Of a stretch of 64,000 bases of DNA, positions 1 through 7,969 are shown piece after piece (position 1 is the stretch's first letter; the number at the start of each line of letters is the position of its first letter). Origin of the DNA: CAXBMB01 sp052078155 (lineage in GTDB: Bacteria > Pseudomonadota > Alphaproteobacteria > Kiloniellales > DSM-21159); the NCBI GenBank assembly GCA_052078155.1, contig JBQJBP010000002.1:744001-808000 (forward strand), written 5' to 3'. A program made the position numbers and the translations under genes. The notes under the pieces are model-generated. The model was not told the DNA's origin. It did no database searches and saw nothing but the letters and a program-made list of their open reading frames with translations.

Positions 1-1
1 T

Positions 2-994
2 GGCCTGGTGCTGGTGGCGGTCTTGCTGGTTCGGCCCCTGCGCCGCTGGTGGGAGCATCGCCGTGGGCGCGTCGCACTGACTTTTTCCAACGGCACGCGG
101 GCGGTCGTGGCGCAGGGCACCACCATTCTGGACGCCATGCGCATGAACAATGTGCCTCACGCGGCGCTGTGTGGTGGCAAAGGACGCTGTTCGACATGCC
201 GGGTGCGCCTCGGCGGCCAGGATAGTCCCCTGCCGGACGCAGGTGAGGCAGAAGCCCAGGTTCTGGCCCGGGTTGGCGCGGCTCCCAATGTCCGGCTGGC
301 TTGTCAGACCGTGCCGCAGATGAATTTTGACGTTACGCCTCTACTGCCGCCCAATGTCAGCCCGCGGGAAGTCCGGCCCCGCCCGGGCCATATGCAGGGG
401 GTGGAAAAGGAGATCGTGATCCTCTTTGCGGACTTGCGCGGCTTTACCAAGCTTTCTGAAAAGAAGTTGCCCTATGACGTGGTGTTTCTGCTGAACAGGT
501 ATTTCAGCGCCATGGGCACGGCGGTGGAAGAAGCCGGGGGCCGGGTGGACAAGTTCATTGGTGATGGGGTGATGGCCCTCTTCGGGGTGGATCAGCCCAT
601 TGACCAGGGCGCGCGCCAGGCTCTGGCCGGGGCGAAAGCCATGTTCACCCATCTGGACGCCCTCAATGCCTCATTGAAGGAGGATCTGCCGGAACCTCTG
701 CGCATCGGCGTGGGCTTGCATCTGGGATCCGTGATTGTGGGGGAAATGGGCTATGGCGACGCCACCTCCCTGACGGCCATTGGCGATGCGGTAAACACGG
801 CAAGCCGACTGGAGGCCCTGACCAAAGAGTTCGGCCAGCCCCTTTTGGTTTCAGACGAGGTGCTGGAACGGGCAGGCATCGGTCATGATGAACTGGCAAA
901 AGCCGGCCTTTCGCGGGACTCGGTTCAGATTCGCGGGCGTCAGCAGGCTCTGGAAGTCACGGCCATTTCCGCGCCTGCCGAGTTGGACTTTTAG
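2..994 (+). CDS. Class III nucleotide cyclase with N-terminal [2Fe-2S] ferredoxin domain (5' partial)
   Basis: The reading frame is open at the left edge, so the true start and probably N-terminal membrane helices lie outside. Counting from the GTG at base 8, a short hydrophobic end (1-10) leads to a plant-type ferredoxin domain at about 24-112. Its cluster cysteines are C55, C61, C64 and C99 (C-x5-C-x2-C-x34-C). A class III cyclase catalytic domain follows at about 134-320. It has the metal aspartates in FADLRGFT (D142) and IGDGVMALFG (D186), and the GDAVNTASRLE motif. It should make cAMP (less likely cGMP) from a nucleoside triphosphate, with the iron-sulfur domain as a redox or electron input. 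This fusion is known in alphaproteobacteria. The next gene begins 3 bases after the stop, so the two are probably cotranscribed. Confidence 0.9.
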   Translation, partial: GLVLVAVLLVRPLRRWWEHRRGRVALTFSNGTRAVVAQGTTILDAMRMNNVPHAALCGGKGRCSTCRVRLGGQDSPLPDAGEAEAQVLARVGAAPNVRLACQTVPQMNFDVTPLLPPNVSPREVRPRPGHMQGVEKEIVILFADLRGFTKLSEKKLPYDVVFLLNRYFSAMGTAVEEAGGRVDKFIGDGVMALFGVDQPIDQGARQALAGAKAMFTHLDALNASLKEDLPEPLRIGVGLHLGSVIVGEMGYGDATSLTAIGDAVNTASRLEALTKEFGQPLLVSDEVLERAGIGHDELAKAGLSRDSVQIRGRQQALEVTAISAPAELDF

Positions 995-997
995 AGC

Positions 998-1780
998 ATG
1001 AGTTCCGTGATTGAGACCGCGCCTGTTCCGGGTCAGGTCAGCTATCCCGCCTGCCTGCTGGACCGATTGTACAGCAACTGGGGGATTGGCCAGAAGAATG
1101 CCTGGCTGCTGACCCTGGGGGGGCAAGCCGACGAACTGGCACTGACCTGGGCAGCAAAAGGCGTGAGGGTCACGGCGCTGGACCCTGCGGAAGAGGCTCT
1201 GAACCGGATTGAGGCGCTGGCCCAAAAGGCCAGGGTGCAGCTGACCTGTCATCAGTCCCCGGCGGAAGCCACGGGATTGCAGCCCTCCCGTTTCGACACG
1301 TTGGTGGCGCTGCAGAGCTGGCCGTTGTTTGATCAGCAGAAGGCGGGTCAGGAGGCCCGGCGCCTGTTGGTTGACCGCGGCTCTTTGGTGCTGGCCCATC
1401 TCACCCCCTTGTCCCGGGCGGGCAACCTGGTGGAGGCCACGCACCGGTTGATGGAAATGCATGTGTCTTTCTGGCTGCGCAGTGCAGGAGAGGGCTTTTA
1501 TCCGGAGTGGATAGAAACATTGCAGGAAACCGGCTTTGGTGAGATCGAGTGCTTTACCTATGACCTGGATCTGCCGGTCAGCCCTGAGGCCTGGCGAGAC
1601 AGGTGTGGTCAGCAGTTGGAAGGCCAATTGGACGACACGCGGTTGCATCAGTTCGACCGGGATCTGTCGGCACTGCTGGATCAGCATTTCGCCCAAAAGA
1701 CCCCTGCCACAGAAGGGCAGACAGGGGCTCAGATTTCCGTCCCCCACCGGGTTTTTGCCTTGCGGGGAGTGAAGTGCTGA
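998..1780 (+). CDS. Class I SAM-dependent methyltransferase-like protein
   Basis: This 260-residue soluble protein has a Rossmann-type start. Strand one and the glycine loop are at about 35-47 (LLTLGGQADELAL), and an acidic end to strand two is in VTALDPAEEAL at about 57-67, where the SAM ribose would bind. The glycine motif is degenerate (no clean GxGxG), so activity is not certain. A conserved-looking segment FDTLVALQSWPLF fits motif IV of UbiE/BioC-type enzymes. The substrate is not evident. The gene starts 3 bases after the cyclase and ends about 100 bases before the MscS gene, so it probably shares a transcript with the cyclase. Confidence 0.6.
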   Translation: MSSVIETAPVPGQVSYPACLLDRLYSNWGIGQKNAWLLTLGGQADELALTWAAKGVRVTALDPAEEALNRIEALAQKARVQLTCHQSPAEATGLQPSRFDTLVALQSWPLFDQQKAGQEARRLLVDRGSLVLAHLTPLSRAGNLVEATHRLMEMHVSFWLRSAGEGFYPEWIETLQETGFGEIECFTYDLDLPVSPEAWRDRCGQQLEGQLDDTRLHQFDRDLSALLDQHFAQKTPATEGQTGAQISVPHRVFALRGVKC

Positions 1781-1878
1781 TTCAGGGCGGTTGCATGTCT
1801 GGCAGGAGAGTTTACCTTATGCCGATTGGCACCTTGCCAGCGCCTGATCGACCTTCTCAGTGAAAGCCAGCCACCACC

Positions 1879-3291
1879 ATGAGCAGCAGCCAAGTCGCCC
1901 AATCTTCAACAGGATCCAGCCAGTCGCCGCAGGACCAGGACGCTGCTGACAGCGGGTCTCTGGCCCCGGATGCTGGCGCGACAGGTTCCAGCGGTGCCGC
2001 CAGTTCTGCCCCTCAATCGTCGGAGAGTGAGGCCTCAGCAGGCGGCGGGGATGCTGCCGCTGTTGGTCCGGAGGCGGTGTTAGGGGGTGCTGATCCTGCC
2101 GCAAGCGGCAGCATTGCCGATCAGCTGATGGCAGTCCTGGTCGTGCTGGAAGAATCCGGGAAGGATTTTCTGGTCGAAGGGACTCTGGAAATCGACTGGC
2201 CCAGGATCGGTGCCGCTGTCGGGGCGCTGCTGTTGTTCCTGCTGGTGCGCCGGTTGATCACCCGTGTGATCCTCACCCGTCTGAGGGTCTTTGCAGAGCA
2301 ACAAGGCTGGCACTGGAAACGGCAGGCCATTGAAGCCGCGGCCGGACCTATCTCTCTCGTGCCCATAGCCATGGGGCTGTTCTTCTTCACTCAGATCTTA
2401 CACCCGCGCGGCCTCCTGCTGACGACCCTGGACCGGGTGGTGCAGTCCTTGGTGGCCATTTCCATCTGCTGGCTGATTTACAATGGGTTGCTGTATGCCC
2501 GGCCGGTGATGAAGGCGGTGGAGAAGCTCTTTAACCCCTCCTTTGTCGGCTGGCTGATTAAGGCTCTGCAGGTAGCTGTGGCCGCCATTGGTCTGGCCAC
2601 AGTGCTGCAGATCTGGGGCATCCAGGTGGCCCCCATCATTGCCGGTTTCGGTCTCATGGGTGTGGCCGTGGCTCTGGGGGCTCAGGACCTGTTCAAGAAC
2701 CTGATCGCCGGGTTGTTGGTGTTGGGGGAAGATCGCTTTGATGTGGGGGATTGGATCCGCGTCGACGGCGTGGTCGAAGGTACGGTCGAACATATCGGTT
2801 TCCGCTCCACCCTGATCCGCCGATTTGATAAAGCGCCGGTGCATGTGCCCAACGCCAAACTGTCTGACTCGGCTTTGACCAACTTCAGCGATATGACCCA
2901 TCGCCGGATCTACTGGGTCATCGGCGTGACCTACAGCACCTCCGTGGAGCAGCTGCGGGAGATCCGGGATCGGATTGAAAACTATGTGGTGAAGAACAGT
3001 GCCTTTGAAACTCCGGAGAAGGCCTCGCTTTTTGTGCGCATTGACAGTTTCAGCGATTCTTCCATCGACATCATGCTCTATTGCTTCACCAAGACCACCA
3101 ACTGGGGGGAATGGCTGAAGATCAAGGAGGAGCTGGCCTATCACATCATGGAAGTGGTGGAAGAGGCCGGGTCGTCCTTCGCCTTTCCCAGTACATCTGT
3201 TTATCTGGAATCTCTGCCCGGGGCTGCTGCCAACGGGGCTGACCTGCCGGAAGCTTTTGTGCCGCCAGGAACCAACAAGGCTGAAGACTAG
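1879..3291 (+). CDS. MscS-family mechanosensitive ion channel
   Basis: This 470-residue inner-membrane channel should open under membrane tension to release solutes on osmotic downshock. Hydrophobic helices lie at about 110-130, 155-175 and 187-207. The pore-lining region at about 225-280 includes GFGLMGVAVALGAQDLFKN, the family's Gly/Ala-rich helix. The soluble beta domain follows (DRFDVGDWIRVDGVVEGTVE, then VPNAKLSDSALTNFS). Residues 1-80 are an unusual Ser/Ala/Gly/Gln-rich low-complexity stretch with no helix. A later start is possible, because the ATG at 1879 has only a weak ribosome-binding site. A dispersed repeat begins immediately after the stop codon. Confidence 0.9.
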   Translation: MSSSQVAQSSTGSSQSPQDQDAADSGSLAPDAGATGSSGAASSAPQSSESEASAGGGDAAAVGPEAVLGGADPAASGSIADQLMAVLVVLEESGKDFLVEGTLEIDWPRIGAAVGALLLFLLVRRLITRVILTRLRVFAEQQGWHWKRQAIEAAAGPISLVPIAMGLFFFTQILHPRGLLLTTLDRVVQSLVAISICWLIYNGLLYARPVMKAVEKLFNPSFVGWLIKALQVAVAAIGLATVLQIWGIQVAPIIAGFGLMGVAVALGAQDLFKNLIAGLLVLGEDRFDVGDWIRVDGVVEGTVEHIGFRSTLIRRFDKAPVHVPNAKLSDSALTNFSDMTHRRIYWVIGVTYSTSVEQLREIRDRIENYVVKNSAFETPEKASLFVRIDSFSDSSIDIMLYCFTKTTNWGEWLKIKEELAYHIMEVVEEAGSSFAFPSTSVYLESLPGAAANGADLPEAFVPPGTNKAED

Positions 3292-3425
3292 AGCATGATC
3301 GGGTTTGTTAGAAGCGCTGTGCGCTTGGAACTAAACCGTCACTCATCCTCTAACAGATTGAAAAGAGTTTCACGCTTTAAGAGTTATCACGAAGTGAGTC
3401 CACTTAAAGCGATTTGACTCCAGGT
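3292..3425. repeat. Dispersed intergenic repeat, copy A
   Basis: This segment begins at the MscS stop codon with AGAGCATGATCGGG. It has a core TCATCCTCTAAC followed by ATTGAAAAGAG, and ends in a small hairpin AAGTG-agtc-CACTT. The same order of elements occurs at about 59880-60000, and a shortened version at about 38922-38965. It resembles the intergenic mosaic elements of alphaproteobacteria in size and position. It contains no reading frame. Confidence 0.65.
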
Positions 3426-3437
3426 GGCGGGAAGAAC

Positions 3438-4340
3438 TCAAGTGTCTTGTGCTTCATCAGCCAGGGCTTCCAGATCCTCCAGATCCCCCGCTTCCATGAT
3501 CCGGCGCACCAGATCATAGGAAAAGCCCTGCCGGGCCAGGGCGGCCATATCCCGTTCTTTCAGACCTTCCCGTTTGTCCTCCGGGCGATAGGGGCCCAGT
3601 CGGCGGCGGCGGGTATAGGCCAAAGCGGCCAACATCTCCGGATCGCCCCTTTGCTCCTCCCTCAGCTCCTCCAGAGCTTTGCTGATGTCCTGCTCGCCCA
3701 GACCTTTGGCGGCGAGTTTCTGGCGGATGGCCCGTTCGGAGGCACCCCGGCGGTGCAGGGTCTGAACCCGGCCCCGGGCATAGACTTCATCATTCAGAGC
3801 CCCGATCCGGCGGAGCTTATCGATCAGGCTTTCGATGGCCTCTTCGCCTTCCTGCGGGTCCGTGCCGTGGGCCCGGGCAGAGAGAGCGACTTTGCGGCGG
3901 AGTGAACGGCGCAGGTTTTCGCAGGAACTGGCATAGCGCTCCAGATACCAAAGGGCATAGCGCTCCAGGTATTGGGGTGTAGCCTTTTTAGGTTCTTTTC
4001 GACCGCTGCCTGAAGTCGGGCTCGCTTTTGCTTTGCGGGTTTTTGAGGTTCCGGTTTTGAAGCTCTGGCTTTTCTTTCCTCTGGCTTCGCCAAAGCCTCT
4101 GACGGCCCCCCCGTCCTGTCTTTGGGCCGGCTGCGAGACCGGGGGCAGAAAGAAACTCTCCTGCCCATCAGACGATCCAGAGTGTATCGGCTCGCTTTTA
4201 GTGCCTTTTGACCTGCTGGGTGCGGGCCGTTTTCTTTCGGCCCGTTGGCGGTCTTTTGGGATGACAGCCGGGTCGTTCAACCGCTCAAACGTGATGGGCT
4301 GGCCGTCTTCCTGATCCAGATGAGGTGGTTTTCTGCTCAT
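3438..4340 (-). CDS. recX: RecX-family regulator of RecA, with long basic N-terminal extension
   Basis: The C-terminal part (about 125-300) is a RecX domain. RecX binds RecA filaments and limits recombinase activity. Family features seen are a helical repeat with YLERYASSCENLRRSLRRK, then LIDKLRRIGALNDEVYARGRVQTLHRRGASERAIRQKL, and a third helical module ending LVRRIMEAGDLEDLEALADE. RecX proteins are usually about 150-200 residues. Here about 120 extra residues precede the domain, rich in Lys, Arg, Ser and Pro and probably disordered. A short internal duplication (YLERYA twice, six residues apart in between) marks the junction. The gene stands alone on the minus strand between plus-strand neighbours. 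Confidence 0.85.
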   Translation of the reverse strand: MSRKPPHLDQEDGQPITFERLNDPAVIPKDRQRAERKRPAPSRSKGTKSEPIHSGSSDGQESFFLPPVSQPAQRQDGGAVRGFGEARGKKSQSFKTGTSKTRKAKASPTSGSGRKEPKKATPQYLERYALWYLERYASSCENLRRSLRRKVALSARAHGTDPQEGEEAIESLIDKLRRIGALNDEVYARGRVQTLHRRGASERAIRQKLAAKGLGEQDISKALEELREEQRGDPEMLAALAYTRRRRLGPYRPEDKREGLKERDMAALARQGFSYDLVRRIMEAGDLEDLEALADEAQDT

Positions 4341-4538
4341 GGAGGCAGTCTGCCATGTTCGGGCGAGTCCGTCCTTTTGAAAATGGCGCGAAAATTCGTT
4401 TCGAAAGGAGAATGAGCCCGCTTTTGACCTGATGCAGGAGAATGATCCCTGCTTATGCGGTCATTTGTGAAGAAGGGAACAGCTGAGTTGACCGGCTTTT
4501 GCTTGTAGTTAGGGCGCAAGCCCTCTATCTCAACGCTC

Positions 4539-5411
4539 ATGACTGAAAACTCATCTTCTTCCCTGTCTGCTTTTCAGCAGCCGGTTGCCTCTTCTGTGGA
4601 GACATCTTCTGCCGATTCAGCGGCTTTGGGTCCCCGGGATCTTGGGCGCTTCAACCTGTTGGGCCTGTGGACCCTCTATGTCAAAGAAGTGCGGCGGTTC
4701 CTGAATGTCTTCACCCAGACCATTCTGGCGCCCATGGTGACCTCGCTGCTGTTCCTGGCCATTTTCACACTGGCGCTGGGACGCGGGAATTTGATGTTTG
4801 GCGACATCAGCTACGCGGCTTTCCTGGCCCCGGGGCTGATCATGATGCAGATGCTGCAGAACTCCTTTGCCAACTGCTCCTCCTCCATTCTGATTTCCAA
4901 GGTTCAGGGCAACATTGTCGACATTCTGATGCCGCCTCTTTCCCCGGCAGAGCTGACCTTGGGTCTGGCCGCCGGCGGCATCACCCGAGGCGTGCTGGTG
5001 GGGGTGGTCACCGCTCTGGTCATGTCCGTGTTTGTGCAGGTCAATCTGGAAGTGCCCTGGGCCATTCTCTTTTATGGTTTCAATGCCTGCCTGATGCTGA
5101 CCCTGCTGGGGATGTTCGGCGGGATCTGGGCAGAGAAGTTCGATCATATTGCGGCGGTGACCAACTTTGTCATCGTGCCTTTGTCCTTCTTGTCTGGCAC
5201 CTTCTATTCCGTTGAGCGCCTGCCGGAAAACTGGCTGTTTGTGGCGCATCTCAATCCCTTCTTCTATCTGATTGACGGCTTCCGTTATGGCTTCCTGGGT
5301 CAGCATGACAGCAACCTGCTGACCGGGGCTCTGGTGGTGGTCGGGGTAAATCTTGTGTTGTGGGTTTTGGTCCACCGCATGATCAAAACCGGCTATAAAT
5401 TGAAACCCTGA
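4539..5411 (+). CDS. ABC-2 type transporter permease (first of pair)
   Basis: This 290-residue membrane protein has about six transmembrane helices. A roughly 35-residue polar N-terminus is followed by LYVKEVRRFLNVFTQTILAP, the usual entry of ABC-2 permeases such as YadH/NodJ. Other family features are FLAPGLIMMQMLQNSF, a cytosolic loop ILMPPLSPAELTLG, and a late segment LNPFFYLIDGFRYGFLG. Such permeases export lipids, polysaccharides or drugs with a separate ATPase. None is encoded nearby. The next gene is a homologue in the same direction 72 bases downstream, so a heterodimeric membrane unit is plausible. No strong ribosome-binding site is visible. Confidence 0.85.
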   Translation: MTENSSSSLSAFQQPVASSVETSSADSAALGPRDLGRFNLLGLWTLYVKEVRRFLNVFTQTILAPMVTSLLFLAIFTLALGRGNLMFGDISYAAFLAPGLIMMQMLQNSFANCSSSILISKVQGNIVDILMPPLSPAELTLGLAAGGITRGVLVGVVTALVMSVFVQVNLEVPWAILFYGFNACLMLTLLGMFGGIWAEKFDHIAAVTNFVIVPLSFLSGTFYSVERLPENWLFVAHLNPFFYLIDGFRYGFLGQHDSNLLTGALVVVGVNLVLWVLVHRMIKTGYKLKP

Positions 5412-5483
5412 CAGCTGTCCCTTTTTCAGTGAAAGCTGAAGGGCAGGACCGTCGTCGGCAGCGTAGTGAAGCTAAGCAGGGCC

Positions 5484-6329
5484 ATGGCAGCAGAACGTCA
5501 TCACCTCAGAACCGGAGACAAGAAGGTTAGCTTGCCAGCCTGGCAGGCACCGCGGGTCTTTGGTGTCTGCAATTGGGTCGGCCTGCTGTCGCTGTTCAAG
5601 CGGGGACTTTGGCGCTACTTCCGTTTTGCGACGGAAGGGGTCATTGGCGCCCTGATCTCCGCCATGCTCTTTCTGGCTGTTTTCTCCTTTGCTTTGCCGG
5701 AAGGCACGCTGTTCGGGCCGGGGCTGGAGCCCATGACTTTCCTGCTGCCTGGACTGGCGGCCATGGCGGCCTTTCACAATGCCTTTGAGAACGCCGCCTT
5801 TACCACCCTCTATGACAAGCTGGAGGGGATGATCGGTGACTTGCTGATGGCGCCGCTCAAACCCTGGGAACTGGTTCTCACCACTGTTCTGGGCAGCGCT
5901 TTCGGGGGGCTGCTGACCGGCAGTGCGGTTCTGTTTGTTGGTTGGATTTTTGTCGATCTGACCTTCCCGCAGGTGCTGATTTCTCTGTTCTACGCCTGCC
6001 TGGGCTCCATCCTGTTTGCGGCCATCGGCTTTATCACGGGCCTGTGGTCGGACAAGTGGGACCGCTTTTCTGTGGTCAGCACCTTTCTGGTCTTGCCACT
6101 GGGTATGCTTTCAGGCAGTTTCTTCAGCCTCAACAGCCTGCCGGAAGCGGGGCAGATCCTGCTGACCATCAATCCGGTCTTTTATCTGATTGATGGTGTG
6201 CGCGGTGGGCTGGTTGGTTACTACGAAGGCACCTGGGAAATCGGCCTGCCGTTGATTGTGGCACTGACCGTGATCTTGTTAGCTCTTTCCCAATGGCTGC
6301 TTTCCACAGGATACAAGGTAAAGCCGTAA
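5484..6329 (+). CDS. ABC-2 type transporter permease (second of pair)
   Basis: This 281-residue membrane protein is homologous to the preceding gene. Shared landmarks are LFKRGLWRYFRF near the start, FLLPGLAAMAAFHNAFENA, the loop LLMAPLKPWELVLT, and the end INPVFYLIDGVRGGLVG with a final TGYKVKP like the first protein's TGYKLKP. The ATG at 5484 is preferred over a GTG 18 bases upstream, though neither has a good ribosome-binding site. A stem-loop (CTGTCCCTT pairing with AAGGGCAG) sits between the two permease genes. The partner ATPase must be elsewhere in the genome. Confidence 0.85.
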   Translation: MAAERHHLRTGDKKVSLPAWQAPRVFGVCNWVGLLSLFKRGLWRYFRFATEGVIGALISAMLFLAVFSFALPEGTLFGPGLEPMTFLLPGLAAMAAFHNAFENAAFTTLYDKLEGMIGDLLMAPLKPWELVLTTVLGSAFGGLLTGSAVLFVGWIFVDLTFPQVLISLFYACLGSILFAAIGFITGLWSDKWDRFSVVSTFLVLPLGMLSGSFFSLNSLPEAGQILLTINPVFYLIDGVRGGLVGYYEGTWEIGLPLIVALTVILLALSQWLLSTGYKVKP

Positions 6330-6667
6330 TGGCACGGAAACTGATCACAGAACAGGCACATCGCCTGCGACGACGACGCCGATAAAGCCGTCTCCTTACA
6401 GGGTGGCTGTTGATCGAGCTCGATCTGGTGCCCTTTGTCTGTGATTTTCTCCCACCTGTTCTTTGTGACGTTCTCTTTGAACACCCCACGAAAACAGCCT
6501 TTGTCCCACCACCCGGCGGTTTGCCGGTTTTCTTCCGAAAAAAACAGCTGTCCTGCTTTGGCTTTGAGGGTCGATTTTGCCATAGTCGGCCTGACCTCTT
6601 ACCCGGCGGAACGCTGTTTTGTGTCACAACTGGCCAGGTCCTGGCCGTAACTGAAGGATTTTGCACT
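6330..6667. other. Intergenic region upstream of argD; no supported gene
   Basis: This is a 338-base gap between the permease and argD. It holds a minus-strand open frame (6221-6583, 120 codons) with a fair ribosome-binding site (AGAGGTCAGG) but no recognisable family and a 109-base antisense overlap with the permease gene. I do not call it a gene. Otherwise I see only the likely argD leader. Confidence 0.4.
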
Positions 6668-7840
6668 GTGAGCTCTGCGTTGATGAACAATTACGCGCGT
6701 GCAGACTTGGCCCTCGTCAAAGGCGAGGGTGCCTATGTTTACGGCAGTGACGGACGACGATACCTGGATTTCTGCAGCGGCATTGCAGTGACCGCGCTGG
6801 GCCACGGCCATCCGGCTCTGGTCAAGGTGATGCAGGACATGGCCGACAAGGTCTGGCACAGCTCCAACCTCTTTCGCATTCCGGAAGGCGAGCGGCTGGC
6901 AGAGCGGCTGGTGGCCCATTCTTTCGCTGACCAGGTTTTCTTCTGCAACTCCGGCGTGGAGACCTTTGAGGCAGCGGTAAAACTGGCCCGCAAACACTTT
7001 GACGACATTGGCCAGCCGGACCGCTGGCGGGTCATCACCTGCAAAGGTGCCTTCCATGGCCGTTCGCTCAACGCCATCTCGGCGGCGGGCAATGAAAAGT
7101 ACATGGAAGGCTTCGCCCCGCACATTCCCGGTTACGTCAATGTGGCTTTTGGCAACCTCAATGAACTGCGGGCGTCCATCACCGATGACACCGCCGCCAT
7201 CCTCTATGAACCCATTCAGGGGGAAGGGGGCATTCGGACGGCTGATCTGGAGTTCCTGAAGGCCACACGGGAGATCTGTGATGAGTTCGGCCTGCTGCTG
7301 ATTCTGGACGAAGTGCAGTGTGGCGTGGGCCGGACCGGCAAGTTCTATGCCCATGAATGGGCCGGGATCGAGCCGGACATTCTGATGAGCGCCAAGGGCA
7401 TCGGTGGTGGCTTTCCGGTCGGTGCGGTTCTGGCAACAGCAGAGGTGGGCAAGGCTTTCCAGCCTGGCACCCACGGCACGACCTATGGCGGCAACGCGCT
7501 GGCCATGGCCTGCGCCAATGCGGTGCTGGATGTGGTGCTGGAAGAGGGCTTTTTGCTCAAGGTCCGTCAGCATGGTGATTTGCTGCGCGGCAAACTGGAC
7601 TCTCTGGTGGCCCGCTATCCGGGAGTTTTTGCTGAAGTCCGGGGCGCCGGTCTGATGCTGGGCCTGCGCTGTGTTGTGCCCAGCGGGGATCTGTCCAACC
7701 AGTTGCGGGAGGCCGGATTGCTGACGGTGGGGGCGGCTGAAAATGTTCTGCGCCTGCTGCCGCCGCTGATCATCGGCGAACAGGAAATCGAAGAGGCCGT
7801 GGGCCTGCTGGAACAGGTGGCCAAAAGCTACAGCGCATAA
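6668..7840 (+). CDS. argD: Acetylornithine aminotransferase, PLP-dependent
   Basis: This 390-residue class III aminotransferase converts N-acetylglutamate semialdehyde to N-acetylornithine in arginine biosynthesis, and may also serve succinyldiaminopimelate in the lysine pathway. Visible features are DGRRYLDFCSGIAVTALGHGHP near the start, the PLP-phosphate region FCNSGVETFEAAVKLAR, LLILDEVQCGVGRTGKFYAHE, and the Schiff-base lysine in SAKGIGGGFPVGA (K243). The GTG at 6668 is chosen because AAGGA lies about 6 bases upstream; the ATG at 6683 is an alternative. Length is normal for ArgD. It is followed by argF, with argE about 3 kb downstream on the opposite strand. Confidence 0.95.
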   Translation: MSSALMNNYARADLALVKGEGAYVYGSDGRRYLDFCSGIAVTALGHGHPALVKVMQDMADKVWHSSNLFRIPEGERLAERLVAHSFADQVFFCNSGVETFEAAVKLARKHFDDIGQPDRWRVITCKGAFHGRSLNAISAAGNEKYMEGFAPHIPGYVNVAFGNLNELRASITDDTAAILYEPIQGEGGIRTADLEFLKATREICDEFGLLLILDEVQCGVGRTGKFYAHEWAGIEPDILMSAKGIGGGFPVGAVLATAEVGKAFQPGTHGTTYGGNALAMACANAVLDVVLEEGFLLKVRQHGDLLRGKLDSLVARYPGVFAEVRGAGLMLGLRCVVPSGDLSNQLREAGLLTVGAAENVLRLLPPLIIGEQEIEEAVGLLEQVAKSYSA

Positions 7841-7969
7841 GGCACCCTCTGACCTCTTGCGCCCCGAAGGGGGCGGCGGAGGCTGTGAGGCAGCGCAACC
7901 CTTTTTGTCCCGCCACCCTATTTGTCCCGGGGAAAACCCGACGGGACAGTGAGACATAGAAAGACTGAC

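Noticed and set aside
6410..6667. 86-codon extension upstream of ArgD
   Set aside because: The extension has no aminotransferase similarity, and a GTG with a good ribosome-binding site at 6668 gives a normal-length protein.
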